DNA from: a virus
IMG/VR virus record: IMGVR_UViG_3300044529_000039
Coordinates: 1-42,446 of that record
Length of the DNA: 42,446 nucleotides
Direction: 5' to 3' (one strand)
The notes under the pieces were generated by a model. The model was given only the letters and a program-made list of their open reading frames with translations, did no database searches and was not told the DNA's origin. Shown here in pieces: positions 7,560-16,837 of this stretch; position 1 is the first letter of the stretch, and the number at the start of each line of letters is the position of its first letter. The translations under genes were made by a program, and so were the position numbers.

Positions 7560-9206
7560 ATGGGAGCGTTCGCAGGGCTGCCGCAGCCCGCCACAAGCAA
7601 TCCGATGGTCGCCGAGCTGCTGAATCTGAGCCCGGGCGCGAAGGCTGCGCTGGCAGGCGCGGCAGGCGCCGCAGGCGCGGCAGCAGGACCACAGCAGGTC
7701 CCGGCAGGGAATGCCGCACCTGCGCCCGTGGCGGGGCCACCGCCTCCGGGACGGCTGCTGCCGATGGCGATGCCGCAGGGCGCGGCACGGATGGACGCTG
7801 GCGGGGCTGTAGCGGGCGCGGCGATGCCGCAGCTGGGCGCGGCCCCGGCGCCGGCGCCGAGCCTGCCTAACGTGAAGGCCCCACTGGGTACGGCGGATGG
7901 GGATATGGCCGAGCGGGCGCGGCTGATCGAGACCGGGCCAGCGACCAGCCAGATTGCGGGGAAGATTGAGAACTCGGGCTTTGGGCAGGACCACCCGAAG
8001 CTGGGGCGGCTGCTGGGCGACCTGGCGGAGGTGCCGGCGCGCATCGGCGACACGCTGCTGAGCCGCGCTCTACCGGGGCTGGCGAGCGCAATCCCCGGCA
8101 CGGAGGCGCGCCACAACTACCTGCTGAATCAGGCGGATACGCACATCACGCAGGACCAGAAGGCGGCCCAGCAGCAGGCGGCTACCGCTGACACGAAGGC
8201 CCAGACTGCCGAGCGCGAGGAGTTGGGCGAGAAGTATGGGGTCGCAGCAGAAGCCGACCGGCCGTTTGACGTGACGCCGGAGATGGCCGAGGCGGCGGGT
8301 GTGCCGGAGCTCGCCGGGCAGAAGGTGAGCCAAGCGACGTACCAGAAGCTGTTCGGCGGCACGCAGACCAACGCTACGCGCGAGGAGGTTGGCGCGGGGC
8401 ATGATGCTGCGGGGGTGCAGAAGCAGCAGATGAAGGATGACGCGGCAGCGCTGCTGAACTCGGAGAAGATACCCCAGCGGGACGACCATTATATTTCGAT
8501 ACTGACCAAGCCAGTCGGAGAACGCACGCCAGCAGATCTGGCGTATCAGCAGGCTTATGAGCAGTACATTCACACCACGAAGACGGTGCCGGGGCTGGCG
8601 CGCGCCAGCTACATGATGCAGATGCCGATTGCGGTGGCGGACCCGAACAACCCGGGCGGCGAGGTGTTTATGACCCGCAAGGATGCCATCGGGCAGGGCG
8701 CGCCGGGCGGAATTGGGACCAAACTGCCGCAGAGCGTGGCGAAGGACCTGGCGACCGGGCCGGACGGCAAGCTGCTGACCAACATCCGCACGGCGGACGC
8801 GCATATCCAGCAGCTGCGCCAGATTGCGCTAGCCCTGCATAACGGCGAGGTGCCGCTGTTGAATGAGCTTGCCAATAACTATGCGCAGGCAACCGGCGAC
8901 CCAGCACCGGTGAACTTCCAACTACTCAAAACGGCGCTGGCGGGAGAGATTGCGAAGACGACGACAGGTGGCGTGGCAACGAACGAGGAGACCAGCGAGC
9001 TAACCAAGGCGATCAACGCGAGCGAGAGTCCGGAGCAGATATTCGGCGTGACGGACGCGGCGCACAGGCTGATGCAGAGCAAGGGCGACCAGATTATTCA
9101 ACAGCTCCAGCGGACGCCGCAGAACACGCTGAATGCGGGGGGCGGCAAGGGCGCGGGGAAGGCTGATTATGTGTATGTGACCGGGAAGGGTCTGGTGAAG
9201 CAGTAA
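7560..9206 (+). CDS. Putative internal virion (ejection) protein, 548 aa
   Basis: The first 120 residues are an Ala/Pro/Gly-rich low-complexity segment (AGAAGAAGAAAGP and similar). The protein then becomes helical, with a likely coiled coil around residues 185-225 (ITQDQKAAQQQAATADTKAQ). The C-terminal half is mixed, containing IPQRDDHYISILTKPVGERT and ending GKADYVYVTGKGLVKQ. No enzyme motif is visible. Size, helical content and position between the small internal-virion candidate and the next large gene fit an ejection protein of a podovirus. The ATG follows the previous stop by three bases with no obvious SD; the following gene overlaps by one base. Confidence 0.62.
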   Translation: MGAFAGLPQPATSNPMVAELLNLSPGAKAALAGAAGAAGAAAGPQQVPAGNAAPAPVAGPPPPGRLLPMAMPQGAARMDAGGAVAGAAMPQLGAAPAPAPSLPNVKAPLGTADGDMAERARLIETGPATSQIAGKIENSGFGQDHPKLGRLLGDLAEVPARIGDTLLSRALPGLASAIPGTEARHNYLLNQADTHITQDQKAAQQQAATADTKAQTAEREELGEKYGVAAEADRPFDVTPEMAEAAGVPELAGQKVSQATYQKLFGGTQTNATREEVGAGHDAAGVQKQQMKDDAAALLNSEKIPQRDDHYISILTKPVGERTPADLAYQQAYEQYIHTTKTVPGLARASYMMQMPIAVADPNNPGGEVFMTRKDAIGQGAPGGIGTKLPQSVAKDLATGPDGKLLTNIRTADAHIQQLRQIALALHNGEVPLLNELANNYAQATGDPAPVNFQLLKTALAGEIAKTTTGGVATNEETSELTKAINASESPEQIFGVTDAAHRLMQSKGDQIIQQLQRTPQNTLNAGGGKGAGKADYVYVTGKGLVKQ

Positions 9207-10966
9207 TGCCTGTGCGCGTGAAAATGCCGGATGGCAGTGTTGCGGAGTTCCCGGACGGGATGGCCCCTGCTGACATTGAAAAGGCCATTACGGAGCACAT
9301 GGCCAGCGCAACCACCGACAATGTGCGCCCGGCGGGTCTGCCGGAGGGCGTGGATCTGCCGGGGTTCCGGACGCGGGAGCCTGCGCACGTGGAGGCTCCG
9401 GTGTCGGCGCAGCTTGGCGCGGCGGCGAACCGGCTCCTGCCGGCGCTGGGACACTATGAGATGGGCGGCGTCCGGGGGCTGGCGAACACGGCGGAGCATA
9501 CGATGGCGCTGCGTGACCGCGTGCCGCGTCCGGTGCGGGCGCTGCTGACGGGCGATGTGGGGCGGAATGCCACGCCGGAGGAGATGTCCGCGATCCACGA
9601 CCTGGCCACGCCGCGGAACACGGGCGAGGCGGTGGGGCGTGGTGTGGAGCAGGCGGCGGAGTTTCTGCTGCCGACGGGCGTGGAAGAGGGCGCCGGTCGG
9701 GTTGGTGCCGGACTGCTGGAGCATCTGCTGCCGGAGGCGCCGGGCGCTGCGCGCGCTGCGGGGGTTGGCGGCCGGCTGCTGGGCGGGGCTGTGCATTCCG
9801 GCGGGATCAATGCGGCGCAGGGCGGCGGTTTCCTACCCGGAGCGGCCATGGGCGCAGGCGGCAGCGCGGCGGGGCAGACGCTGGAGCATATTGCGGTGCC
9901 GCTGGCGGAGAAGGCGCTGAACGTGCGGGCGGTGGACCGCGCACTGGGGCGGACGCCGGGGCGGGCCATCCTGGATGAGACGACTGGGCTGACGCCGCGA
10001 GCGGTGGCGGACCAGGCGAGCCAGCGGGTGAGTGACCTATCCACGGGCGTGGAAAAGGCGCTGGATAAGGCCCCCGACGGGAGCCTTCTACCGGCGCGGC
10101 AGGTGGCACAGGACTTTGTGGACACGGCAGTGGCGCGGAACTCGCCCGAGAGTATCCGCCGGACGGGTGCGCTGCGCAACGTGCTGACGACGAAGTTTGG
10201 CGAGGATGCGAAGCCGGTAGAGGTGCCGAAGTACGGGGACATCCCAAACCCGAACGGTGCGCACAGCCTGCTGGACGAGTACGCGAATGGCGGCTACCCG
10301 ATTGCGCCGATGCGCGGCCAGGTGGGTACAGAGCCAGCGGAGTACCCGCCCTATGTGCCGGCGCGCACGCTGCTGGACCTGAAGCGCGGCGTGGGCGAAC
10401 AGGCACAGGCCTTCAATCCCAACGTCCCGAATAAGCTCGGCGACAGTGCCCGTGCGGCGATCTACCATGCGCTGGACAGCCAGATGGACGAGCTCGCGCC
10501 GGAGACCGAGGGCATGAATACGCGGATGAGCAGCCTGATCCCGGTGGGGGACCGTGCAGCTGCGACGGACCTGAACGCCGGCGTGCTGCACCGGATGCTG
10601 GGGCGGTTTGGTGCGCCGACGGGCGCACTGCTGGGCATGGGCGGTGGACTCGCCTACGGCGAGCATAAGGCCGGAGTGCCGGGAGCGCTGGTGGGTGCCG
10701 GTGTGGGGCTGGCCGCGCCGGAGCTGCTGACGAACCCCACCACCCTGCTGACGATGGCCCGTGCGGCGGACTCGCCGGCGGCGCAGGGCGCGATCAAGGC
10801 CGGTGAAGGTGGTTTGCTACAGTTGAATCGTCCGGTGCCGCAGGAGCAGCGGCTGATGGTGCCGGGTGACCCCTCGCAGGGTGTGACGCCGGTGGTGCTG
10901 CCGGCATACCCCGGAATGATGACCCCACAGCCAACGCGGCTGCTGCCGCAGGGAGCGCAACAGTGA
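9206..10966 (+). CDS. Putative internal virion protein with phage N-terminal VKMPDG motif, 586 aa
   Basis: The protein opens MPVRVKMPDGSVAEFPDGMA, a small beta-hairpin domain found at the start of many internal virion proteins of short-tailed phages. The rest is helical and Ala/Gly-rich, with amphipathic or membrane-like glycine stretches (GAAMGAGGSAAGQ near residue 215; LVGAGVGLAAPELL near residue 500) that could contact a membrane during ejection. Start ATG overlaps the previous TAA by one base and the next gene overlaps its stop (GTGA). No peptidoglycan hydrolase motif was found. Role is inferred from motif, composition and order. Confidence 0.65.
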   Translation: MPVRVKMPDGSVAEFPDGMAPADIEKAITEHMASATTDNVRPAGLPEGVDLPGFRTREPAHVEAPVSAQLGAAANRLLPALGHYEMGGVRGLANTAEHTMALRDRVPRPVRALLTGDVGRNATPEEMSAIHDLATPRNTGEAVGRGVEQAAEFLLPTGVEEGAGRVGAGLLEHLLPEAPGAARAAGVGGRLLGGAVHSGGINAAQGGGFLPGAAMGAGGSAAGQTLEHIAVPLAEKALNVRAVDRALGRTPGRAILDETTGLTPRAVADQASQRVSDLSTGVEKALDKAPDGSLLPARQVAQDFVDTAVARNSPESIRRTGALRNVLTTKFGEDAKPVEVPKYGDIPNPNGAHSLLDEYANGGYPIAPMRGQVGTEPAEYPPYVPARTLLDLKRGVGEQAQAFNPNVPNKLGDSARAAIYHALDSQMDELAPETEGMNTRMSSLIPVGDRAAATDLNAGVLHRMLGRFGAPTGALLGMGGGLAYGEHKAGVPGALVGAGVGLAAPELLTNPTTLLTMARAADSPAAQGAIKAGEGGLLQLNRPVPQEQRLMVPGDPSQGVTPVVLPAYPGMMTPQPTRLLPQGAQQ

Positions 10967-13900
10967 GACTGAGTGTGAAGCGGGTAACGGTGCTGGTGGT
11001 GCTGGCGATTGCGGCGGTGCTGTGCTTTGGCACGCTGCGGGCGTGTGCGCAGAGCTATGTGCGGTATGACTACCAGTCGACCACGGTGCAGGCCCAGGGC
11101 GGGAACCTGCTGCCGGTGTACGCCATCCCCGGCGCGACGATCCGGTTCTTTTCCTGCTCGGGCGCGAGCGCGGCCACCTGCACCACGCCGCTGACGACTT
11201 ACACCAGCGCCAGCGGGACGAGCTGCGGGACGAGCACGCCGGTGGTGCTGCAGGGCTCGAGTACCTGCGTGGGCACAGCGGACCCCTATGGCAACTTCGG
11301 GGCGTGGATGGCGCCGTGCTCCAGCGGCAGCTACGGCTACGCATGGAAGCAGACGATCGGCACAACGACCTATCCCGCCTTCCAGTTCTGCCCCGGCGGG
11401 TACGGCGGCGGGGGTGCGCCAGGCCCCACAGGGCCGACGGGCGCAACCGGACCCAGCGGGGCGACGGGCAATACAGGGGCGACGGGCGCAACCGGTGCAA
11501 CCGGCGCTGCGTCGACGCCGACGAATAATACGGTGAGTTGCGCGAGTTCGGTGACGCTGTCCGGGGTGGACCGGACGGTGAACGCGCTGAATCTGAGCTG
11601 CAATGTGAGCAGCAGCACAATCGCCAGCGGCGCGGCCGGGGCGTGCATTGTGGTGCAGATCAACCAGGTGGCGAGTTATACGTTCGCGTGGCCCGCGAAT
11701 ATGACGGGGACCTTTGTGCCTGGCGCGGCGGGGATCAACAGCGGGACGTTCTGCTGGAGCACGACCTACAGCCAGTGGGAGGGGTCAGGCGCGGCACAGC
11801 CACCGGGCCAGGGGCCAGCCCTAGTCTCCGCACCCACAGGCTCGCAGGTAGTTACGCAGCCGTCTGGTACGAACTTTGGCGTGGTGCATACCTATACAGC
11901 TGGGAGTGGGGGTGTGACGCAGGGGCAGTTGGTCACGATGGCGACGGCTGCGAATACGGTCATTACAACGCCAAGCCTCTTTGGGACTTATCCGATTGGG
12001 TTCGCTACACAGACCGCATCTGCATCCTCTCCGGTGACGGTTCAAGTAAGTGGTGCTTCCGCCTCATGTCTTTTTGACGGAACGACAGTTGTTGGGGATG
12101 CTGTTGTTGTCTCGCTAAGCATCGCTGGTGATTGCCATGATTCTGGAACTACCAACCCCATACCCTATGCATTGCCATTTGGGGAAATCATTATTGGCGC
12201 AGTGGAGCAGGTTGTTACTGTTGGACAGATAGGGAAGGTGCAGGTGTCACCCTATTTTGCCACTGGAATGGCTGGGACGGTTGTAAATTATGGAACCGCA
12301 TGGGCATCAGTCGCTTCGCAGGTTATCGTTTCAGATGGCGGAGCTAACAACAACGGAATCAGTCGCAGCGGCAAAGCCCTTCTGGGCAGCGGTGCGGGGG
12401 TGCCCACAGGCCCAAGCTCCACCACCAACGGCGATGCGGCAATCTACACTGGGACGGCAGGGCAGCTTGCCGACGCAGGCTCACCCCCCTGCACGGTAGC
12501 ATCGCCCTGCTCTCCAGCATCCCTCTCGACGCTCGGCTATATCCTCAACCAGACCACCTTTCCCGGCAGCAGCTTGCCTTCAGGCTTTACGGCCAACGGA
12601 ACCACTCCGACCGTATCGAGCGGCGTGCTGCATTTTACGGGCGGGGCGGGGAACTTCACACAGACCCTCGACTACGGCAACACGACGACCCTCCAGCAAT
12701 GGTGCGTGGTGGAGAATGTCACGGCTCCGGCGACAGGCTCGACCTCCTATGGCTTTGGGGCGGGCACGCGGAGCAATCAGACATTCAGCGACTACTACAG
12801 CATGACCAGCCAATTCTCCTTTGCCAGCGCGGATGCCGGGACTGTCTACCTGCACGCCTCCAGCACGTCAGGCAGCGGAAGCAACCAGCCTACTATCGCC
12901 ACCAGCGCCTCTGTGCTGGCATTCACCACTGGCGACAACATCCAAATGACAACCTGCCGCAACTATGACCAGTTCACCGCCAGCGCGACAGATACGACCA
13001 GCGGCGTGGGGCCAGTCAGTGTGAGCTACCAGTTCGGTTTGATCTACACAGGCTCACCCGTTCCGTCCCTCCCGAACACAGGCAAGTTCGCGCTCTACAA
13101 TCTGGGCGGAACCTACACGGTGTCTTCGATGTCCATTACCTCAACGGTGCAGCAGGGCGACCAGGTGATGTTTGTGGGTGACTCTAAGACGGCAGGATAT
13201 TGGGCCGGAAACATGCCGCAGGACTGGCCGCAGCTTATGACTGCGGGGGTGAAGGCGAATACCGAGGCTGGCGGCGCGGACACGACCTCTGACGTGCTGA
13301 ACAATCTGACGGAGATCGAGAGCCTTTCCCCGAAGGCGGTTGTGTTGAATATCGGGCGCAACGACCTCTGCGCCTTCAGCGTTTCACTCGGCACGATTGA
13401 GACGAACTATGCCAGCATCGTGAGTCAGCTTGTGGCGCACGGAATCACGGTATACAACCTGCTCCCGCTGTACGAGACGGCCTGCGACCAGAGCACACTT
13501 ACGGCTTGGATTCTGTCCACCTACCCGACGACCAGCTTCACTGCGAACCTGCAAAATTATTCATCGAGTTATGTGCTGGTAGGGGACAACATTCATCCGT
13601 CGCCAGCGGCGCAACCCATCATCGCCAATGCGGTTGCAGCATGGCTCCAGCAGCAAAGCGTCCCATTCAACTATCAGAGCTATGCGAAGAACTTTGCCGT
13701 GCTGCCGGACGCAAAGTTTGGGGCGGTGCAGAGCACCGGAGGAACCTTCAGCGACGGCACGCAGGGCATGTATGTCGGGCCGTACAGCATCGGCGCGGGG
13801 TTCGGTGCGCTGTACCCCTATGGGGTTACGCCGAGCATGACCAATTACGCCTTCGCGACCAATGGCACCTATGGAATCGTCAACGGAGCGACGGAAGTAG

Positions 13901-14490
13901 ACCTGAAAATCGCAAATGTTCAGGCTTTTGGATGCACAACATCTACTTGCACGTCGTCCCATAACTTCGTAGCTCCGTCCGTACAGGCTACAGCCTTGGG
14001 TACAGGCATAGTCCACAGCTCCAGCGCTGGCCTGTTCTCCTCCAGCGCGGTGAACCTTGCCAGCGAGGTGACGGGGCAGTTGCCAATCACGGCAGTAGGC
14101 AGCGCGGGCCTGAGCGGGACTTCGCCTATCTCGGTGGCCGCAACGGGTGTGGTGAGTTGCCCGACATGCGCCGTCGCTGCTGTTTCCAATGCCATCACCA
14201 GCGCGACGGGCGGCTCCGGCACGGGAACCATCACCTGCCTGACGGCGAGCTGCACCAACCTCGCGGGCACTTATAGCGTTGCAGGTGGCACCTTCACCAC
14301 GGGCACGTTCCTGACGCTGGTGTGGCCTACGACAACAACAGCCTACGACTGCACGGTGGTTATGAATGGCGGGTCTGGGTTCCTGGGGCTTGGGCATGGC
14401 GTTGCCACCGCTACAGGCATGACGGTGACCGCAGCGGTGAGCATTTTAGGGCTGACAGTGACTTTTGATTACCGATGTGGGCCGAACTGA
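10963..14490 (+). CDS. Tail fibre with signal peptide, collagen-like repeat and SGNH hydrolase domain
   Basis: 1175 residues, GTG start overlapping the previous stop. Residues 1-29 are a classical Sec signal (MRLSVKRV, a hydrophobic core, then RACAQS). Residues about 150-180 are a collagen-like Gly-x-y run (GPTGPTGATGPSG and on), which can trimerise fibres. Around residues 530-720 lies a jelly-roll-like section. Residues about 725-900 form an SGNH/GDSL hydrolase: GDSK (Ser near 739), NIGRND (block III, near 797) and GDNIHPS (catalytic Asp-x-x-His near 876). Such domains remove acetyl groups from surface glycans. From about 11860 onward the DNA is visibly less GC-biased than upstream, which suggests a mosaic exchange of the receptor-binding part. 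A signal peptide on a virion fibre is unusual. Confidence 0.85.
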   Translation: MRLSVKRVTVLVVLAIAAVLCFGTLRACAQSYVRYDYQSTTVQAQGGNLLPVYAIPGATIRFFSCSGASAATCTTPLTTYTSASGTSCGTSTPVVLQGSSTCVGTADPYGNFGAWMAPCSSGSYGYAWKQTIGTTTYPAFQFCPGGYGGGGAPGPTGPTGATGPSGATGNTGATGATGATGAASTPTNNTVSCASSVTLSGVDRTVNALNLSCNVSSSTIASGAAGACIVVQINQVASYTFAWPANMTGTFVPGAAGINSGTFCWSTTYSQWEGSGAAQPPGQGPALVSAPTGSQVVTQPSGTNFGVVHTYTAGSGGVTQGQLVTMATAANTVITTPSLFGTYPIGFATQTASASSPVTVQVSGASASCLFDGTTVVGDAVVVSLSIAGDCHDSGTTNPIPYALPFGEIIIGAVEQVVTVGQIGKVQVSPYFATGMAGTVVNYGTAWASVASQVIVSDGGANNNGISRSGKALLGSGAGVPTGPSSTTNGDAAIYTGTAGQLADAGSPPCTVASPCSPASLSTLGYILNQTTFPGSSLPSGFTANGTTPTVSSGVLHFTGGAGNFTQTLDYGNTTTLQQWCVVENVTAPATGSTSYGFGAGTRSNQTFSDYYSMTSQFSFASADAGTVYLHASSTSGSGSNQPTIATSASVLAFTTGDNIQMTTCRNYDQFTASATDTTSGVGPVSVSYQFGLIYTGSPVPSLPNTGKFALYNLGGTYTVSSMSITSTVQQGDQVMFVGDSKTAGYWAGNMPQDWPQLMTAGVKANTEAGGADTTSDVLNNLTEIESLSPKAVVLNIGRNDLCAFSVSLGTIETNYASIVSQLVAHGITVYNLLPLYETACDQSTLTAWILSTYPTTSFTANLQNYSSSYVLVGDNIHPSPAAQPIIANAVAAWLQQQSVPFNYQSYAKNFAVLPDAKFGAVQSTGGTFSDGTQGMYVGPYSIGAGFGALYPYGVTPSMTNYAFATNGTYGIVNGATEVDLKIANVQAFGCTTSTCTSSHNFVAPSVQATALGTGIVHSSSAGLFSSSAVNLASEVTGQLPITAVGSAGLSGTSPISVAATGVVSCPTCAVAAVSNAITSATGGSGTGTITCLTASCTNLAGTYSVAGGTFTTGTFLTLVWPTTTTAYDCTVVMNGGSGFLGLGHGVATATGMTVTAAVSILGLTVTFDYRCGPN

Positions 14491-14501
14491 GGAGGCAAGC
14501 G

Positions 14502-14702
14502 ATGGACGGAAAACCGTACGACCCGCTGTATCTGGTAGCAAAGCTGACGGCCTCCGGGCTGCTGATACCGAACCGGAGGGCGGTATGCAGGATGGCAGCA
14601 CGTCTTGGGGTGGCAGCACCCTATGGAGAGAAGAAGGTGCAGAGATTGGCGATCAGCGTGAAGCGCAAGCTGGAGCCGACGCTTGACCCGTGGCTGGTTT
14701 GA
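14502..14702 (+). CDS. Small basic hypothetical protein, 66 aa
   Basis: The ATG at 14502 is preceded by a strong GGAGGCAAGCG initiation region, so it is preferred over the in-frame ATG at 14475. The product is basic and helical, with a possible helix-turn-helix-like segment (NRRAVCRMAARLGVAAPYGE) around residues 23-42. It sits between the tail fibre and the lysis genes. A DNA-binding or small structural role is possible; the family is not recognised. Confidence 0.6.
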   Translation: MDGKPYDPLYLVAKLTASGLLIPNRRAVCRMAARLGVAAPYGEKKVQRLAISVKRKLEPTLDPWLV

Positions 14703-14781
14703 GCAACAAAGCGGGTTTGAGAGGCCCGCTGCACCACACCCTTGCGGCAGTAATAGCCGAGGCTGAAGGACGGGCGGGTGA

Positions 14782-15120
14782 ATGAGATTGAGGATGGAAG
14801 CTGTGGTGAGAGGGCTGCGGATTCTTTACATAGTGGCGGCGTTTGGCGGGTCGCTGGCGATGCGCATCGGCGGCGGCATGGCCTATGCGCAGGCAGCGCA
14901 GGAGCCGAGCTTTACGCAGAGTATTCCGCTGGAGGATGAGGGCAACCGGCGCGACCGCACCGAGGAGGCCCTGGCGGTGCGCGTGGACCAGCTGGATGAG
15001 CGAGTGAGCACGATCCAGGGCATAGGGAGCGGTGCGCTGGGGGTGCTGGGGGTGCTGCAGCTGATGGGGCTGATTGCCAGCGCGAAGGCGCGGAGAGGGC
15101 AGGCTGGTGATGTTCAATGA
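14782..15120 (+). CDS. Membrane protein of the lysis cassette
   Basis: 112 residues with a hydrophobic N-terminal segment (about residues 11-36, ending AYAQA) that may be a signal peptide or anchor. A charged helical middle follows (EDEGNRRDRTEEALAVRVDQL, cut short here), likely a coiled coil. A second hydrophobic segment (about 82-103) and a basic tail close the protein. It directly precedes and overlaps the lysozyme gene. It could be a holin or a spanin-like factor; the coiled coil between two hydrophobic ends does not decide this. The start ATG follows GGGTGA without a strong SD. Confidence 0.65.
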   Translation: MRLRMEAVVRGLRILYIVAAFGGSLAMRIGGGMAYAQAAQEPSFTQSIPLEDEGNRRDRTEEALAVRVDQLDERVSTIQGIGSGALGVLGVLQLMGLIASAKARRGQAGDVQ

Positions 15121-15562
15121 TCGCAAGCTGAGTGCGGCGGGGCTGGCGCTGCTGGAGAGGTTTGAGGGCTGCCGGCTGGAGGCCTATGCGGACGGTGGCG
15201 GCGTCTGGACCATCGGCTACGGGCACACCGGACCGGAGGTGCGCGAGGGGCTGACCTGGACGCAGGAGCAGGCCTCTGCGGCGCTGCTGGCGGACACGAA
15301 GGATGCCCATGATGCGGTGAACCTGGCGGTGACAGCGCAGATCGGGCAGAACCGGTTCGATGCGCTGGCGAGCTTTACCTACAACGTGGGGATCCACGCG
15401 CTGGACAAGAGCACGCTGCTGCGGGAGCTGAACGCGGGGAACGTGATGGCAGCGGCGGCGGAGTTTCTGCGCTGGGACCGCGATGCGAAGGGCAACGTAG
15501 AGAAGGGGCTGTTCAACCGGCGGGTGGAGGAGCGGGATCTGTTTATGAAGCCGGACGTGTAA
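15110..15562 (+). CDS. GH24 (T4-type) lysozyme, endolysin
   Basis: 150 residues from the ATG at 15110, which follows a GAGAGG-containing leader; an upstream in-frame start is less likely. The catalytic arrangement of T4-type lysozymes is intact: Glu19 in ERFEG, Asp28 in AYADGGG and Thr34 in WTIGYGHT (E-8x-D-5x-T). Downstream LASFTYNVG and NRRVEERDLF are family landmarks. It cleaves the glycan strand of peptidoglycan between MurNAc and GlcNAc to release progeny. No signal peptide or SAR segment is seen, so export should depend on a holin, for which the flanking membrane proteins are candidates. Confidence 0.95.
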   Translation: MFNDRKLSAAGLALLERFEGCRLEAYADGGGVWTIGYGHTGPEVREGLTWTQEQASAALLADTKDAHDAVNLAVTAQIGQNRFDALASFTYNVGIHALDKSTLLRELNAGNVMAAAAEFLRWDRDAKGNVEKGLFNRRVEERDLFMKPDV

Positions 15563-15566
15563 CATC

Positions 15567-15597
15567 AGGGAATAGGCAATAGGGAGCAGGGAGTAGA
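15567..15597. repeat. GGGAATAGG-type repeat array
   Basis: Units AGGGAATAGG, CAATAGGGAG and CAGGGAGTAG follow directly after the lysozyme stop. This is one of about ten such arrays in the window (see findings). Confidence 0.8.
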
Positions 15598-15620
15598 AGA
15601 AGCACGGCGAGGAGGCGGCG

Positions 15621-15872
15621 GTGAATACCAACCTGGGCGCGGAGCTGGTGCGGAACTCGACGGGATACTTCCTGGTGCTGGTGGGCGTGAGCATCATCGG
15701 GCTGGGTGCGCATTACAAGATCGACAAGCTGGTGGACACCGGCGGGATGCTGGTCTCGGCTGCGCTGCTGGCCTTCCAGGCCAAGCACACGCCCGACGGC
15801 AACACCACGACGACCCAGGTGACCGTGCCGCCGCCGGCGATAGCGGCCCCGGTGGCGGACCCAAACGCATGA
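15621..15872 (+). CDS. Holin-like two-pass membrane protein
   Basis: 83 residues from a GTG start preceded by GAGGCGGCG. Two predicted membrane segments lie at about residues 15-31 (TGYFLVLVGVSIIGLGA) and 39-54 (DTGGMLVSAALLAFQA), with a short loop containing charged residues. A Thr/Pro-rich soluble tail follows. Size, topology and position just after the lysozyme fit a class II holin that opens the inner membrane. The next gene overlaps its stop (ATGA). Confidence 0.68.
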   Translation: MNTNLGAELVRNSTGYFLVLVGVSIIGLGAHYKIDKLVDTGGMLVSAALLAFQAKHTPDGNTTTTQVTVPPPAIAAPVADPNA

Positions 15873-16471
15873 ACCGGAGCCCGTTCATCAGGACTCCGGG
15901 GGGCGCAGTGGTGCCGGTGAGACAGGCTGGATTGCTGCCTCCGGCTTGGACGGCAGGAGCGGCAGAAACGATAACGGCAGCACAACCAGCAGCAGAGGTA
16001 CAGGAGACGAATATGGCAAGCGCAGCAGTACCCGTAGCAGCGGCCGCACCGGCGGCAGCGAAGAAGCCGAGCTTTCTGACGAAGCTCGGCCAGGACTTCA
16101 AGGGCGTCTTTGCCTTTCTGACCAGCACCAAGGGAAAGGCCATCGTGCAGCTCGCCGAGGGCGTGGTAGAGGACATTGTGCCCGGCGCGGCCGGCGCAAT
16201 CAACCTGCTGAACAGCTGGGGCACGGAGGCGATCAAGACCGAAGCGCTGGCCGCAGCGGCCGGCGAGGCCATCGGTACGGGCCCACAGAAGGCCGCGCTG
16301 GCGCTGCAGGCGGTGACGCCGCAGGCGCTGGCTTTTGCGACGGCCAACGGGCTGCCTGCGCCCACAGCAGCGCAACTGGCGGCGGCTAACGATGCGGTGG
16401 TGGCCTTCCTGAACATCTGGGGCGCGATTGCGCCGGCACCAGCACCACCCGCCGCAGCGCCCGGCAGCTAA
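15869..16471 (+). CDS. Ala-rich hypothetical protein at the end of the lysis module
   Basis: 200 residues with an Ala/Pro-rich N-terminal region to about residue 65. A helical section follows (KKPSFLTKLGQDFKGVFAFL), then hydrophobic helices (VVEDIVPGAAGAINLL, AAAAGEAIGTGPQKAALAL). It ends in a proline-rich tail. An internal ATG at 16014 could be an alternative start, which would remove the low-complexity N-terminus. It is the last gene before a clear terminator. Function unknown; the amphipathic helices might associate with membranes. Confidence 0.6.
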   Translation: MNRSPFIRTPGGAVVPVRQAGLLPPAWTAGAAETITAAQPAAEVQETNMASAAVPVAAAAPAAAKKPSFLTKLGQDFKGVFAFLTSTKGKAIVQLAEGVVEDIVPGAAGAINLLNSWGTEAIKTEALAAAAGEAIGTGPQKAALALQAVTPQALAFATANGLPAPTAAQLAAANDAVVAFLNIWGAIAPAPAPPAAAPGS

Positions 16472-16510
16472 GCGAAGGGTGGGCGAAAGGGCTATAACCC
16501 ACAGAGAGGA

Positions 16511-16537
16511 ACGCGGCGTAACTGCCGCGTTTTCTTT
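16511..16537 (+). terminator. Intrinsic terminator ending the tail-lysis operon
   Basis: ACGCGGC (16511-16517) and GCCGCGT (16524-16530) form a seven-bp stem with a six-base loop. TTTCTTT follows at once on the plus strand. It lies 40 bases after the last lysis-module gene. Confidence 0.88.
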
Positions 16538-16539
16538 GC

Positions 16540-16786
16540 CTGATGGTGGTTTTCCACTTTCCCGAGCGGGAGGGCTGTGGACGGCCTGTGGAGGGACTGT
16601 GCAGATCGGCTGGAATTTTATTTTTGCACGGTTTGGGTGGGTTTTCCGAGGACTTGCACATTTTTATCCACAGCGGTAAAGTGGTGGGGACGCGGGGAGG
16701 AACGGCTTTTCCGCGTTTTGCACGACAACGGCTACTACGGCGGTATATGTCTTTTGTTCTGAATAGGTATTGACCGACGTAGTACC
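16540..16786. other. AT-enriched gap with a perfect DnaA box: candidate replication origin
   Basis: This gene-free stretch has AT-rich patches (around 16615-16625 and 16655-16668) in an otherwise GC-rich genome. A perfect TTATCCACA box lies at 16664-16672. Weaker TGTGGA-type sites lie at about 16575 and 16588 on the other strand. It lies directly before the RusA-like gene. An origin used by host DnaA is plausible because no phage replication initiator was recognised. Direct proof is lacking; no long direct iterons were seen. Confidence 0.45.
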
Positions 16787-16837
16787 GTGGGTCACGCTAG
16801 CAGGAACGGCAAGCAACGGATGCGAACGAGGCACGGG

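Noticed and set aside
14710-14730. Small hairpin AGCGGG/CCCGCT after the 14502-14702 gene
   Set aside because: Six pairs and no T-run; too weak for a terminator.
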